NCBI GenBank assembly: GCA_001871235.1 | Contig: MNUV01000050.1 | Location: 1 to 11,980, forward strand | Source of the DNA: Candidatus Falkowbacteria bacterium CG1_02_41_21 | GTDB taxonomy: Bacteria; Patescibacteriota; Patescibacteriia; Patescibacteriales; UBA12465 | Direction: 5' to 3' | DNA length: 11,980 nt | In this document: piece by piece, positions 1 to 7,505 of the stretch | How positions within the stretch are numbered: position 1 is the stretch's first letter | Layout of the letters: each line of letters starts with the position of its first letter | Notes under the pieces: model-generated | Databases searched by the model: none | Told to the model about the DNA's origin: nothing | What the model saw: the letters and a program-made list of their open reading frames with translations, nothing else | Position numbers and translations under genes: made by a program

Positions 1-206
1 CAGAAAATCCCGGGCAAGAATCATTTTTTGGAAGACTGAAGGATGAGAATAAAACTGAATTTTTAGAAATGGAAACATTTACCCAATTAAAAAAACTGAT
101 CGCCAAGAGGATCAGATATTATAATAATAGACGACTTCATACTAGTATTGATTTGCAGTCGCCTAAAAAATATACGTTAGATTTTATTAAAAATTTTCCC
201 AAATAA
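1..206 (+). CDS. IS-type DDE transposase, C-terminal fragment (5' end outside window)
   Basis: An open frame entering at base 3 encodes the last 67 residues of an integrase-core (rve) transposase of the IS3/IS481 kind and ends at TAA 204-206. The opening residues ENPGQESFFGRLKDE match the block around the catalytic glutamate of the DDE triad (probably the codon at 18-20). The later YYNNRRLHTSIDLQSPKKY is the usual tail of these enzymes (YYN-RRLH-S--SP--Y). The first two catalytic aspartates would lie to the left of the window, so intactness cannot be judged. The family cuts and rejoins DNA at the element's ends. The neighbour is polA, 103 bases downstream in the same orientation, so the element sits just upstream of a core gene. 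Family assignment is confident; the exact IS family is not. Confidence 0.85.
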   Translation, partial: ENPGQESFFGRLKDENKTEFLEMETFTQLKKLIAKRIRYYNNRRLHTSIDLQSPKKYTLDFIKNFPK

Positions 207-244
207 TTTGCCAAATAATAGTATAGTATTTCTAGGGATTGACA
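207..244 (+). mobile_element. Possible right end of the insertion sequence
   Basis: The stretch after the transposase stop ends in CTAGGGATTGACA. Read inward from base 244 on the minus strand it begins TGTCAATCCCTAG, the TG...CA style of many IS3-type termini. The matching left end and any target-site duplication are outside the window, so the boundary at 244 is a guess. TTGACA at 239-244 could also serve as a -35 element, but no good -10 follows at normal spacing. Confidence 0.3.
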
Positions 245-309
245 TTATTTAAATTTTTCTCAACCCAAAATGACTTTGATTATTACCCCAAAAATGATAA
301 ACTGAGACT

Positions 310-3054
310 ATGACTAAAACCAATCAAAAACTGATTATCATCGACGGCAATGCCATTATTCACCGCAGTTTTCACGCCCTCCCGCCGACCATGACGACTA
401 AATCCGGCCAAGTGGTCAACGCCGTTTATGGCTTTACCCTGTTTTTGATAAAGGCCTTGAGCGACCTCAAACCTGATTATATTGTGCTAACATTAGACAA
501 AAAAGACAAAACCTTTCGCCATTTGGAATATAAGGAATACAAAGCCCAGAGGGTAAAGGCTCCCGACGAACTCTATGAACAGATTCCGCTCGTTAAAAAA
601 ATAGCCGAGGCTTTTGATATCCCGATTTATGACCTGTCCGGTTTTGAAGCCGATGATTTGATTGGAACCATTTCCCGCCAAGTCAATTCCGGCATCAAAA
701 AGATAATCATGACCGGCGACATGGACACTTTGCAATTAATCAACAACGACACTCAGGTCTATACCATGAGCCGCGGTATCACCGATAGCGTTCTATATGG
801 CGCCAAAGAAGTGGAAGACAGATACAACCTCAAACCAAATCAAATGATTGACTACAAAGCTTTAAGGGGCGACCCCAGCGATAATATTCCGGGGGTGAAG
901 GGCATTGGCGAGAAAACCGCTTCCGAGCTATTAAATAATTTCAAAACTCTAGACAAAGTCTACGAAGCCGTGGACAAAAGTAGCGGCAAAATCAAACCTC
1001 GAATTTGGGGGCTATTAAAGGAACATAAAAAAGAGGCGTATTTAAGCCAAAAACTGGCCACTATTGATCAAAACGCCCCCATTAAGTTTGGTTTGGAAGC
1101 TGCCCGCTGCCAAAAGCTGGATAAAGCCAAGATTATCGCCCTCTTTAGCGCTTTAGAGTTTAAATCTTTGGTGCCCCGGCTCAACAGTTTGGACAAATAT
1201 CTCGCTCCGGAGCCTAATAAAACCGCAGAAATTGAGAACCTGTTTACCATTTCCGACAAATTAGCCCGAGATGAGAAAAAATTCCAATATCAATTAATCA
1301 ACAGCAATTCGGATTTCAAATCTTTCTTGAAGATTCTATCCCAGCAAAAAATATTTGTTCTGGACACTGAGACCACTTCGCTTGATCCTCTGACGACCAC
1401 TCTCCTAGGCATCTCCTTTTCTTGGCAAGAAGGCGAGGCCTATTATCTGGACATCAACCAAAACTATCATTGGCTAAAAGAACTGGCTCCCATTCTGGCC
1501 GATGAGAAAATAAAAAAGTGCGGGCATAATATTAAATTTGATTTGAAGGTTCTAAACAACCAGGGGCTGGAAGCCAAAGGTATTTATTTTGATACCATGA
1601 TTGCCTCCTATCTGCTCAACCCGGAAAACCGCCAACATAATTTGGACGCCATCACCTTCGCCGAATTGGGCTGGGAAAAAATAAACCGCAAAGATTTGTT
1701 GGGAGAGAAATTTGCCGAACTGGATTTTTCCGGCGTATCTCCCAAAAAAATGGCCATCTATTCCGGCGAAGATGCCGACTTCACTTGGCGCTTAGTTAGT
1801 ATTCTAGAAAAAAAACTAAAGGCCGAAAAGCTTTGGGATCTTTTTCAAGACATTGAAGTTCCATTAATCCCTGTTCTGGCCAAAATGGAAAACACCGGCA
1901 TCTTGTTAAACAAAAAAATACTGAAACAAATGTCCGGAGAATTAAAAATCGAAATAAACAAACTAGAAAAAGATATTCATAAATTGGCCGGGACTAAATT
2001 CAACATCAAATCCACCAAACAATTGAAAGAAATATTATATGAAAAATTGGCCATCGCCACCAAAGGAATCAAAAAAACTAAAACCGGGCTCTCTACTGCG
2101 GCCGAACAATTGGAAAAATTGAAAGACGCTCATCCGATTATCCCCTTACTCCAAAATTATCGCGAGCTGACCAAGCTCCTCAGCACCTACGTGGAGGCCT
2201 TGCCGGGGTTAGTCAGCCAAAAGACCGGCCGGCTGCACACCAATTTTAACCAAACTATCACGGCCACCGGCCGGCTGTCATCAAACGACCCCAACCTGCA
2301 AAACATCCCTACCAAAACTGCCCTGGGCAAAAAAATTAGACAGGCTTTTATCGCCGAAAAAGGCTATGTTTTTGCCAGTTTGGATTATTCCCAAATTGAA
2401 CTGCGGCTCGTCGCCCACATGTCAGCTGACAAGAGGATGCTCCAAGCTTTTGCCCATAATGAAGATATCCATGCCATCACGGCGGCCGCCATTAACGAAG
2501 TGCCCCTAGACAAAGTCACTCTCGAAATGAGACGCGAAGCTAAGGCGGTTAATTTTGGCGTCATCTACGGCCAAGGTCCGCACGGCCTTAGCCAGGGCGC
2601 CGGAATCCCCTACCAAAAAGCGCAAGAATTCATCGCTAAATATTTTGTCACTTATGCCGGCATCAAAAAATATATCGCCACTAATTTAGAATTCGCCCAG
2701 AAGCATGGTTATGTGGAAACTCTTTTGGGACGACGGCGCAATTTGCCGGAAATAAATTCCACAATTATTATGATGCAGAAAAGCGCCGAGCGGATGGCTA
2801 TTAATATGCCCTTTCAAGGAACGGCAGCGGACATGATAAAATTAGCGATGATTAAAATTGCACAGTTGATTGCCAAAGAAAATGATATTAGAATGATTCT
2901 GCAGGTTCACGATGAATTGATTTTTGAAATTAAAGAAGAATCCGTGAAAAAATATATCGGTCAGATTAAAGACATTATGGAAAATATTATTAAATTGAAA
3001 GTCCCGATTATCGTTGATATTAAATACGGCACGAATTGGGGCGAGATGAAATAA
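310..3054 (+). CDS. polA: DNA polymerase I, full three-domain form
   Basis: Encodes 914 residues, near the usual length for DNA polymerase I, which fills gaps and removes RNA primers in replication and repair. Residues 1 to about 290 are the 5'-3' flap exonuclease (GDMDTLQL; GDPSDNIPGVKGIGEKTA). The 3'-5' proofreading domain looks active: D352 and E354 in LDTETTSLD, D411 in GHNIKFD, Y484 and D488 in YSGEDAD. The polymerase domain has motif A with D692 (SLDYSQIELR), the O helix R741/K745/F749/Y753 (NFGVIYG), and motif C with H867, D868 and E869 (QVHDELIFE). Phenylalanine at 749 is the E. coli-like state that disfavours dideoxynucleotides. The ATG at 310 is preceded only by a weak GAG. The gene stands alone, between an IS end and a convergent membrane gene. 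No defect is seen. Confidence 0.98.
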   Translation: MTKTNQKLIIIDGNAIIHRSFHALPPTMTTKSGQVVNAVYGFTLFLIKALSDLKPDYIVLTLDKKDKTFRHLEYKEYKAQRVKAPDELYEQIPLVKKIAEAFDIPIYDLSGFEADDLIGTISRQVNSGIKKIIMTGDMDTLQLINNDTQVYTMSRGITDSVLYGAKEVEDRYNLKPNQMIDYKALRGDPSDNIPGVKGIGEKTASELLNNFKTLDKVYEAVDKSSGKIKPRIWGLLKEHKKEAYLSQKLATIDQNAPIKFGLEAARCQKLDKAKIIALFSALEFKSLVPRLNSLDKYLAPEPNKTAEIENLFTISDKLARDEKKFQYQLINSNSDFKSFLKILSQQKIFVLDTETTSLDPLTTTLLGISFSWQEGEAYYLDINQNYHWLKELAPILADEKIKKCGHNIKFDLKVLNNQGLEAKGIYFDTMIASYLLNPENRQHNLDAITFAELGWEKINRKDLLGEKFAELDFSGVSPKKMAIYSGEDADFTWRLVSILEKKLKAEKLWDLFQDIEVPLIPVLAKMENTGILLNKKILKQMSGELKIEINKLEKDIHKLAGTKFNIKSTKQLKEILYEKLAIATKGIKKTKTGLSTAAEQLEKLKDAHPIIPLLQNYRELTKLLSTYVEALPGLVSQKTGRLHTNFNQTITATGRLSSNDPNLQNIPTKTALGKKIRQAFIAEKGYVFASLDYSQIELRLVAHMSADKRMLQAFAHNEDIHAITAAAINEVPLDKVTLEMRREAKAVNFGVIYGQGPHGLSQGAGIPYQKAQEFIAKYFVTYAGIKKYIATNLEFAQKHGYVETLLGRRRNLPEINSTIIMMQKSAERMAINMPFQGTAADMIKLAMIKIAQLIAKENDIRMILQVHDELIFEIKEESVKKYIGQIKDIMENIIKLKVPIIVDIKYGTNWGEMK

Positions 3055-3060
3055 AATAAA

Positions 3061-3094
3061 AAAGATGATTTATAATTAAATACAAACCATCTTT
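3061..3094. terminator. Weak hairpin between convergent genes
   Basis: AAAGATG-A-TTT (3061-3071) can pair with AAA-C-CATCTTT (3084-3094), giving a 10-bp stem with one A/C mismatch and a 12-nt loop. It lies between the polA stop and the end of the convergent membrane gene, whose stop codon it overlaps. A-rich sequence before the stem supplies a T tract on the minus strand; on the plus strand the 3' arm ends in only TTT. It could act as a weak shared terminator. Confidence 0.35.
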
Positions 3095-3686
3095 AGACAT
3101 AGTCGACTCCCAAAAAGATAAGAATCCCGATTACTAGGCAAACCAAGAGATGAACCGTGGAATAACAAATTAATAGAATTAAATTGTAAGCCAGGCCATA
3201 CAAAGGCGAGCCACCGACGAATGAGAAATAAAGCATGGCTGCCGTTAAAAAAATCAACAATACGTAGCCGGAGTATTCCAGTCTAGAATAAGGAAACTTA
3301 AAGTCATAAGTAATTTTATACAAATATCTTATTAAGTTAACCCAGATCGCCGGAAAGAGAATATTCCACCAGCCGGAAAGAGAATATTCAAGTCCAAAAT
3401 CGTCGAAGTTTATATTTTCCAGGCCGAGAGGCAAATTAATCGTCAAACTAGACAAGTCAGCCTCGGTCAGTTGTTTTAAATCACCGGCAATCAGATAAAA
3501 AATGGTATAAAACAGGGCAATCGGGGCTAAAATCAACAGAAAAATGATTAATTCGCTTGGGATTTGATAAAATACGAAAATTCTCAACTTTCTCCACTGG
3601 TATTCGGATATTACTCCCAATTTTACCAACCAGGGCGAAACAGCGAGAAATGACGCCAAGAAAAGGAACGAAATTATCGCTAACAT
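3093..3686 (-). CDS. Integral membrane protein of unknown function
   Basis: I do not recognise this 197-residue protein. It is strongly hydrophobic, with likely membrane helices at about residues 1-22, 43-67, 138-158 and 164-193, and a weaker one at 107-123. A polar stretch at about 68-105, rich in acidic residues (EADLSS, NFDDFG), probably forms a loop on one face. The first helix could also be an uncleaved signal anchor. No catalytic or transport motif is visible. The start is well supported: AAAGGAG lies 7 bases upstream of the ATG at 3686, the clearest ribosome binding site in the window. The gene is convergent with polA and divergent from murD, so it is probably transcribed alone from the 79-base gap. 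Lack of frame damage and normal base use suggest a real gene. Confidence 0.75.
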   Translation of the reverse strand: MLAIISFLFLASFLAVSPWLVKLGVISEYQWRKLRIFVFYQIPSELIIFLLILAPIALFYTIFYLIAGDLKQLTEADLSSLTINLPLGLENINFDDFGLEYSLSGWWNILFPAIWVNLIRYLYKITYDFKFPYSRLEYSGYVLLIFLTAAMLYFSFVGGSPLYGLAYNLILLICYSTVHLLVCLVIGILIFLGVDYV

Positions 3687-3693
3687 TATAAGT

Positions 3694-3700
3694 CTCCTTT
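3694..3700 (-). promoter_or_regulatory. Strong Shine-Dalgarno site for the membrane protein
   Basis: On the minus strand AAAGGAG is followed by 7 bases and then ATG (3686-3684). This is near-consensus and fixes the start. Other genes in the window lack such a site (holA, rpsT, rpsO and the NYN gene have none visible). Confidence 0.75.
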
Positions 3701-3711
3701 CGAATTTTAAA

Positions 3712-3765
3712 GATCAGTTAATAATTCAATCTATTATACTACCAATTAATCATAATTTTTTAAAT
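3712..3765. promoter_or_regulatory. Divergent promoter region, membrane gene / murD
   Basis: The gap between the two divergent starts is AT-rich. On the minus strand TATAAT (3738-3733) lies 46 bases before the membrane gene ATG. On the plus strand TATACT (3735-3740) lies 25 bases before the murD ATG. The two -10-like boxes overlap, so the two polymerases could compete. No convincing -35 box is seen for either, so these are candidates only. Confidence 0.3.
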
Positions 3766-5100
3766 ATGTCAATAGATATCAAAAAACAATTAGCCCAAAA
3801 AAGAATAGCCATCTTGGGATTGGGGATAGAAAATCAGGCTCTCTTGAAGTACTTATTAAAACAAAAAATAAAAAATCCGATTACCATTTGCGATGCCCGC
3901 TCGGTTAAAGAATTGGGGGGCAGATATATTGATCTGAAAGATTATAAACAGATTAAGCGGCGTCTGCAAAAAAAATTCAACCAAAAATTATATGATTTTG
4001 ATCTTTTGTTCCGTTCTCCCGGCTGGCCGATACTTTGTCCCGGCATCCAAGAAGCCTTAAAGCACGAAGCGGAACTAAACAGCGCCATGAATCTTTTTCT
4101 AACCCTATGCCCGACTAAAAACATTATTGGGGTTTCCGGTACTAAGGGCAAAGGCACCGCCGCCAGCCTGATTAACCAAATCCTGAAAACCGCCGGCAAA
4201 AAAGTTTGGCTGGGAGGCAACATCGGTATTGCGCCGTTTGCTTTCTTAGCAAAAATAAAACCCGCTGATTGGGTCGTCTTGGAATTATCCAGCTTTCAAT
4301 TGGAAGATTTAAAATCCAGCCCGAAATATTCCGTAATTACCAATATTTATAAAGAACATTTGGCCCCGGCCGATCCCCTCAATCCCAACTATCATAAAAG
4401 TTACAGATCTTATATCTTGGCTAAATTAAATCTCCTTAGATATCAAACTAAAACTGACTATTCTTTCCTCAATAAAAAATTCCAAAAATTATTTAGCCAG
4501 TACAAAAAATATTTAGGCCCCGGCCAAAAGATATACTACAATAGTTCTAAATTAACCAGCCGACTGGTCGGAAATTATAATCAAGAAAATATCGGAGCCG
4601 CTGTCGCTCTGGCCAAAACTCTAAAAATCTCTAACGCTATAATCAAAAAATCCATCGCCACTTTCGTTGGGCTGGAACATCGTCTGGAATTCGTGACCAA
4701 AAAAAACAACATCACTTATTACGATAATAGCTTCGCCACTACTCCCGAAAGCACCATTATGGATTTGCAATCTTTTAAAGAGCCGATTATATTGCTGGTA
4801 GGTGGAGCGGACAAAGGCGCTAATTTCAAACCGCTGGCTCAAGTCATTAAAAAAAAGGTGAAATTTACCCTCCTGCTCCAAGGTGCCGGCACCAAGAGAA
4901 TCCGAAACGAGTTGGTAAAGATAAAATACGGGGCCAAAAACATGGTTCTGGTTTCCAGTATGGACGAAGCTATCAACCAAGCGAAAAAACTGGCCCAACC
5001 GAATGACATCGTGCTACTATCCACGGCCTGCGCCAGCTTCGGGATGTTTAAAAACTACAAAGAACGAGGCAATCAATTCAAACATTATGTTCAGCAATAA
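3766..5100 (+). CDS. murD: UDP-N-acetylmuramoyl-L-alanine--D-glutamate ligase
   Basis: This 444-residue cytoplasmic Mur ligase adds D-glutamate to UDP-MurNAc-L-Ala in peptidoglycan precursor synthesis, using ATP. The N-terminal Rossmann-like domain begins with IAILGLGIENQALL (14-27). The ATP-binding loop is GVSGTKGKGTAAS (122-134), followed by LELSSFQL (172-179), a candidate carbamylated lysine K220 in LAKLNLL, and GNYNQENIGAA (269-279). The C-terminal domain carries DNSFATTPES (320-329), LVGGADKG (344-351) and the MurD-type ending STACASFGMFKNYKERG (419-435). The E. coli enzyme is 438 residues, so this is full length. No Shine-Dalgarno site is visible. It overlaps murI, which makes the D-glutamate it uses, so coupled translation and matched supply of substrate are likely. 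Confidence 0.97.
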   Translation: MSIDIKKQLAQKRIAILGLGIENQALLKYLLKQKIKNPITICDARSVKELGGRYIDLKDYKQIKRRLQKKFNQKLYDFDLLFRSPGWPILCPGIQEALKHEAELNSAMNLFLTLCPTKNIIGVSGTKGKGTAASLINQILKTAGKKVWLGGNIGIAPFAFLAKIKPADWVVLELSSFQLEDLKSSPKYSVITNIYKEHLAPADPLNPNYHKSYRSYILAKLNLLRYQTKTDYSFLNKKFQKLFSQYKKYLGPGQKIYYNSSKLTSRLVGNYNQENIGAAVALAKTLKISNAIIKKSIATFVGLEHRLEFVTKKNNITYYDNSFATTPESTIMDLQSFKEPIILLVGGADKGANFKPLAQVIKKKVKFTLLLQGAGTKRIRNELVKIKYGAKNMVLVSSMDEAINQAKKLAQPNDIVLLSTACASFGMFKNYKERGNQFKHYVQQ

Positions 5101-5911
5101 AAATATTATCGGGGTTTTTGATTCAGGCCTGGGGGGCTTGAGCGTCTTCAAGCATTTTTTAAAAACCCTTCCCCAATACAATTATATTTATCTGGGCGAT
5201 AATGCCCACGTCCCTTATGGCGGCAAATCAAAAGACGTTATTTATGAATACACTAAAGAGGCGATTGATTGGCTCTTTGCGCAAGGAACCAACCTGATTA
5301 TTATTGCCTGCAATACTGCTTCCGCCGAAGCACTCCGTCGCATTCAACAGGAATATCTGCCAAAAAAATATCCCGGCCAGAAAGTCTTGGGAGTTATTCG
5401 TCCGCTGGCCGAAGCTGCCGGCCAAAACAAAAAACTGCATAAAGTGGGCATTATCGGCACTCGAGCCACTATTGATTCCAATGTTTACCAAACTGAGATT
5501 AAAAAATTGAATAAAAAAATTAAGGTTTACCAAATCAGCGCTCCGCTCTTAGTCCCTCTGATAGAAGAGGGTTGGACTCATAAACCGGAGGCTAAAAATA
5601 TCTTGAAATCCTACCTCCAGCCGCTTAAAGTAAAAAATCTGGATGCCCTGATTCTGGGTTGCACCCACTATCCCTTTCTTCTGACTGAAACTAAAAAAAT
5701 CATGGGTAAACATTGCCTGGTCCCCAATACCGGTGATATAATTGCTCGGAGTCTAAAAAATTATCTAACCCGTCATCCCGAACTAAAGCTCAAACCGAGT
5801 GCTAGGCCGATTGTCAAATTCTACACCACCGATGATATCAAACAATTTAAAAAACTAGGAGAAAAATTCCTGGGACGACCGATTACCCGAATTGAAAAAA
5901 TAAAATTATAA
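5087..5911 (+). CDS. murI: Glutamate racemase
   Basis: This 274-residue enzyme converts L-glutamate to D-glutamate, the substrate of MurD encoded just upstream. It shows GVFDSGLGGLSVF (9-21, with D12 and S13), YLGDNAHVPYGGKS (35-48), the first catalytic cysteine C75 in IACNTAS, and the second, C192, in LGCTHYPF. Both cysteines of the two-base mechanism are present. I chose ATG 5087 because the family starts just before the GVFDSG block; an in-frame ATG at 5003 would add 28 residues that only read murD sequence in another frame. The 14-base overlap with murD points to translational coupling; no strong ribosome binding site precedes the ATG. The length matches the family (E. coli 285, many others about 265). 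Confidence 0.96.
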   Translation: MFSNKNIIGVFDSGLGGLSVFKHFLKTLPQYNYIYLGDNAHVPYGGKSKDVIYEYTKEAIDWLFAQGTNLIIIACNTASAEALRRIQQEYLPKKYPGQKVLGVIRPLAEAAGQNKKLHKVGIIGTRATIDSNVYQTEIKKLNKKIKVYQISAPLLVPLIEEGWTHKPEAKNILKSYLQPLKVKNLDALILGCTHYPFLLTETKKIMGKHCLVPNTGDIIARSLKNYLTRHPELKLKPSARPIVKFYTTDDIKQFKKLGEKFLGRPITRIEKIKL

Positions 5912-5912
5912 T

Positions 5913-6923
5913 ATGATTATCTTTTTTTACGGCGACAACAATTTTAAAGCCAAACAAAAAATCAATGAATTAAAAACCAAGTTCTTTCAGGAAATTGATC
6001 CGAACGAGCATAGTTTTAACGTGCTGGACGGAGTTATGGTTGATTTAACTGAGATTAGCCAAACCGTCAACACCGGGTCGCTGTTTACCAAAAAAAGACT
6101 AACCCTGATTGAAAATATTTTTGCCAACAAAAAAGTGAGCATCTTGGAAGAATTATTGAACTATCTGCAAAAGAATAATTTAGAGAAAAGCGATGACATT
6201 CTGGTACTCTACGAACCGAAACTTAAAAACCAGAAAGGTAAAATCGTGAAAGTCAGCCCTAACGGCGAAAAAGACAGTCCGTTAAACGCCAAAGAAAAAA
6301 AGCTGTTTGAGTTTTTAAGCCAACAAAAATTTACTCAAGAATTCAAACCTCTTACTCCTGCCGAGTTGTCCGGCTGGATCAAAACCGAAGTGGAGAAAAG
6401 AGGCGGGACAATCAAGTCCGCCGCCGTCACGGAGTTGATTAATTACAGCAACAATGACTTATGGCAAATCAATAATGAAATTGAGAAACTGATTAACTAT
6501 AAACCGGCAACCGAAATTGCCAGCAGCGATATTGAAAAAATTTGTTCGCCCGCGATTGATGATAACATTTTCGCCCTGACTGACGCCTTGGGAAATAAAA
6601 ACAAACCGCTCGCTTTAAAAATTTTAGAAGATCAGTACCACTTAGACGTCGCCAATGAATACCTCTTGGCGATGCTCCTGCGCCAATTTAAAATTATCCT
6701 GCAGCTTAAAGTATCCTTAAATAATGGTGAGAGTCCCAGCAAAATCGGACCGTCTTTGGGTCTGCATCCTTATGTCGCCCAAAAAAGCGCCAATCAAACC
6801 AAATATTTTACTTTAGCCCAATTAAGAAGAATAAGCAGCGAGTTGACCCATCTGGATTACTTGAACAAAACCGGCCAAACCGATTTCAGGACCGGGCTAA
6901 ATCTCTTAATCGCCAAAATGTAA
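5913..6923 (+). CDS. holA: DNA polymerase III delta subunit
   Basis: This 336-residue protein resembles the delta subunit of the clamp loader, which opens the sliding clamp and loads it on DNA. The N-terminus IIFFYGDNNFKAKQKI fits the family's opening strand and YGxxxF block. The middle part has the typical order: a Q/N-rich helical stretch (LWQINNEIEKL), ICSPAIDDNIFALTDAL, then a C-terminal helical collar domain with LLAMLLRQFKIILQLK and LGLHPYVAQKSANQ. Delta lacks a functional ATP site, and no P-loop is seen. The start is one base after the murI stop codon, so it is almost certainly co-transcribed with murD and murI. Sequence conservation in this family is low, so the call rests on pattern, size and location. 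Grouping with peptidoglycan genes is a genomic, not a functional, link. Confidence 0.9.
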   Translation: MIIFFYGDNNFKAKQKINELKTKFFQEIDPNEHSFNVLDGVMVDLTEISQTVNTGSLFTKKRLTLIENIFANKKVSILEELLNYLQKNNLEKSDDILVLYEPKLKNQKGKIVKVSPNGEKDSPLNAKEKKLFEFLSQQKFTQEFKPLTPAELSGWIKTEVEKRGGTIKSAAVTELINYSNNDLWQINNEIEKLINYKPATEIASSDIEKICSPAIDDNIFALTDALGNKNKPLALKILEDQYHLDVANEYLLAMLLRQFKIILQLKVSLNNGESPSKIGPSLGLHPYVAQKSANQTKYFTLAQLRRISSELTHLDYLNKTGQTDFRTGLNLLIAKM

Positions 6924-6942
6924 GGATAAGTCGGGAAAACTA

Positions 6943-6971
6943 TTGCTTTTTTATTTTGATTATTATATATT
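6943..6971 (+). promoter_or_regulatory. Sigma70-type promoter for the tRNA cluster
   Basis: TTGCTT (6943-6948) and TATATT (6966-6971) are separated by exactly 17 bases. Transcription would begin near 6978, about 37 bases before tRNA-Ile, as expected for a tRNA operon with a short 5' leader. Confidence 0.5.
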
Positions 6972-6976
6972 ATTGA

Positions 6977-7003
6977 AGAGCTCTAAGGCTCTCCTGTTTT
7001 TTT
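6977..7003 (+). terminator. Terminator-like hairpin after holA
   Basis: AGAGC (6977-6981) and GCTCT (6988-6992) can form a 5-bp stem with a 6-base loop, followed after four bases by seven Ts (6997-7003). The stem is short, so strength is doubtful. It would end the murD-murI-holA transcript just before the tRNAs. It also falls at the very start of a transcript from the candidate tRNA promoter, so it might instead be part of a leader removed by processing. Confidence 0.35.
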
Positions 7004-7014
7004 ATCTGAAATTA

Positions 7015-7088
7015 GGGCAATTAGCTCAGTTGGTTAGAGCGCAACACTGATAATGTTGAGGTCGGAGGTTCGAATCCTCCATTGCCCA
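7015..7088 (+). tRNA. tRNA-Ile (anticodon GAU)
   Basis: The full cloverleaf can be folded by eye. The acceptor is GGGCAAT/ATTGCCC, the D stem GCTC/GAGC, the anticodon arm CAACA-CTGATAA-TGTTG with GAT at 7049-7051, and the T arm GGAGG-TTCGAAT-CCTCC, with discriminator A. The 3' CCA is not encoded (ACT follows), so a CCA-adding enzyme is needed. It is first in the tRNA cluster. Confidence 0.96.
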
Positions 7089-7099
7089 CTTGAAATTAT

Positions 7100-7172
7100 C
7101 GCGGGGTAGAGCAGTTGGCAGCTCGCCGGGCCCATAACCCGGAGGTCGTCGGTTCGAATCCGACCCCCGCAA
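7100..7172 (+). tRNA. Initiator tRNA-fMet (anticodon CAU) with C33
   Basis: The acceptor CGCGGGG/CCCCGCA leaves a C1/A72 mismatch, a mark of bacterial initiators needed for formylation. The anticodon stem CCGGG/CCCGG has the three G-C pairs typical of initiators. The anticodon CAT is at 7133-7135 and the T arm is GTCGG-TTCGAAT-CCGAC. The anticodon loop is CCCATAA, so position 33 (base 7132) is C where bacterial tRNAs almost always have U. CCA is not encoded. It lies 11 bases after tRNA-Ile and 5 before tRNA-Phe, so the three are probably one transcript. Confidence 0.96.
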
Positions 7173-7177
7173 CAAGA

Positions 7178-7495
7178 GCCTCGGTAGCTCAGTGGTAGAG
7201 CAAAGGACTGGATTTTCGGTCCGCCTATTGGAAACACTAGGATGTCAATCGGGTGAATTCGGGGAAGCCCTACTTTTTTATTAAAAAAGGGTAATCCCGA
7301 GCCAAGCCTCAATTGGGATAAAGGATTGGGGAAGGTGTAGAGACTAGCAGGTGAGCCCAACAATAATCCTGCACTAGCGCCCGACTCCGCCCTTAACGAG
7401 AGTTAACCGGAGAAGAGATAGTCCAATCCCTGGAGAAATCTGGGCACCAAAAATGGAAAATCCTTGTGTCGTCAGTTCAATTCTGACCCGGGGCA
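7178..7495 (+). tRNA. tRNA-Phe (anticodon GAA) interrupted by a group I intron
   Basis: The 5' exon (7178-7209) runs from the acceptor strand GCCTCGG through the D arm GCTC/GAGC to AAGGA-CT. The 3' exon (7456-7495) starts GAAAA-TCCTT and continues through the T arm GTCAG-TTCAATT-CTGAC to CCGGGGC and discriminator A. Joined, they give the anticodon arm AAGGA-CTGAAAA-TCCTT, the standard tRNA-Phe loop with GAA, and a closed acceptor stem with one U-G pair. The intron falls between U33 and G34, directly before the anticodon. The variable loop is short (GTGTC), which rules out tRNA-Ser(GGA), the reading suggested if the uninterrupted 5' half is read straight on. CCA is not encoded. The gene yields functional tRNA only after splicing. 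Confidence 0.93.
7210..7455 (+). ncRNA. Group I self-splicing intron in tRNA-Phe
   Basis: This 246-nt intron shows the group I hallmarks. P1 pairs 5' exon GGACU plus G7210 with CGGTCC (7217-7222), putting the splice-site U7209 opposite G7218 as the required U-G wobble. P10 is clear: the 3' exon start GAAAATCC (7456-7463) is perfectly complementary to GGATTTTC (7210-7217). The last intron base is G7455 (omega-G). The R element contains GAGACTA (7340-7346) and the S element AGATAGTCC (7416-7424), which pair as P7 through GACTA/TAGTC. P/Q-like segments (GAATTCGGGGAAGCCC; AATCCCGAGCCAAGCC) can form P4 through TCGGG/CCCGA, with a P5 hairpin between. The intron has no reading frame of its own. Subgroup was not determined; size and tRNA location fit IC3-like introns. 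Confidence 0.92.
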
Positions 7496-7505
7496 CAAAA
7501 TACAC

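Noticed and set aside
239..267. Sigma70 promoter with TTGACA at 239-244 for polA
   Set aside because: The bases at the expected -10 position (around 262-267) do not resemble TATAAT.
5003..5086. 28-residue N-terminal extension of MurI
   Set aside because: It lies within the murD 3' end in another frame and has no likeness to MurI; ATG 5087 fits the family.
7178..7222. tRNA-Ser(GGA) or a tRNA pseudogene suggested by the uninterrupted 5' half
   Set aside because: No matching 3' half follows directly; the acceptor and anticodon stems close only with 7456-7495, giving tRNA-Phe and a group I intron.
7034..7363. Open frame of 109 codons on the minus strand over the tRNAs
   Set aside because: It runs through tRNA-Ile, tRNA-fMet, tRNA-Phe and the intron core; the RNA genes explain the sequence.
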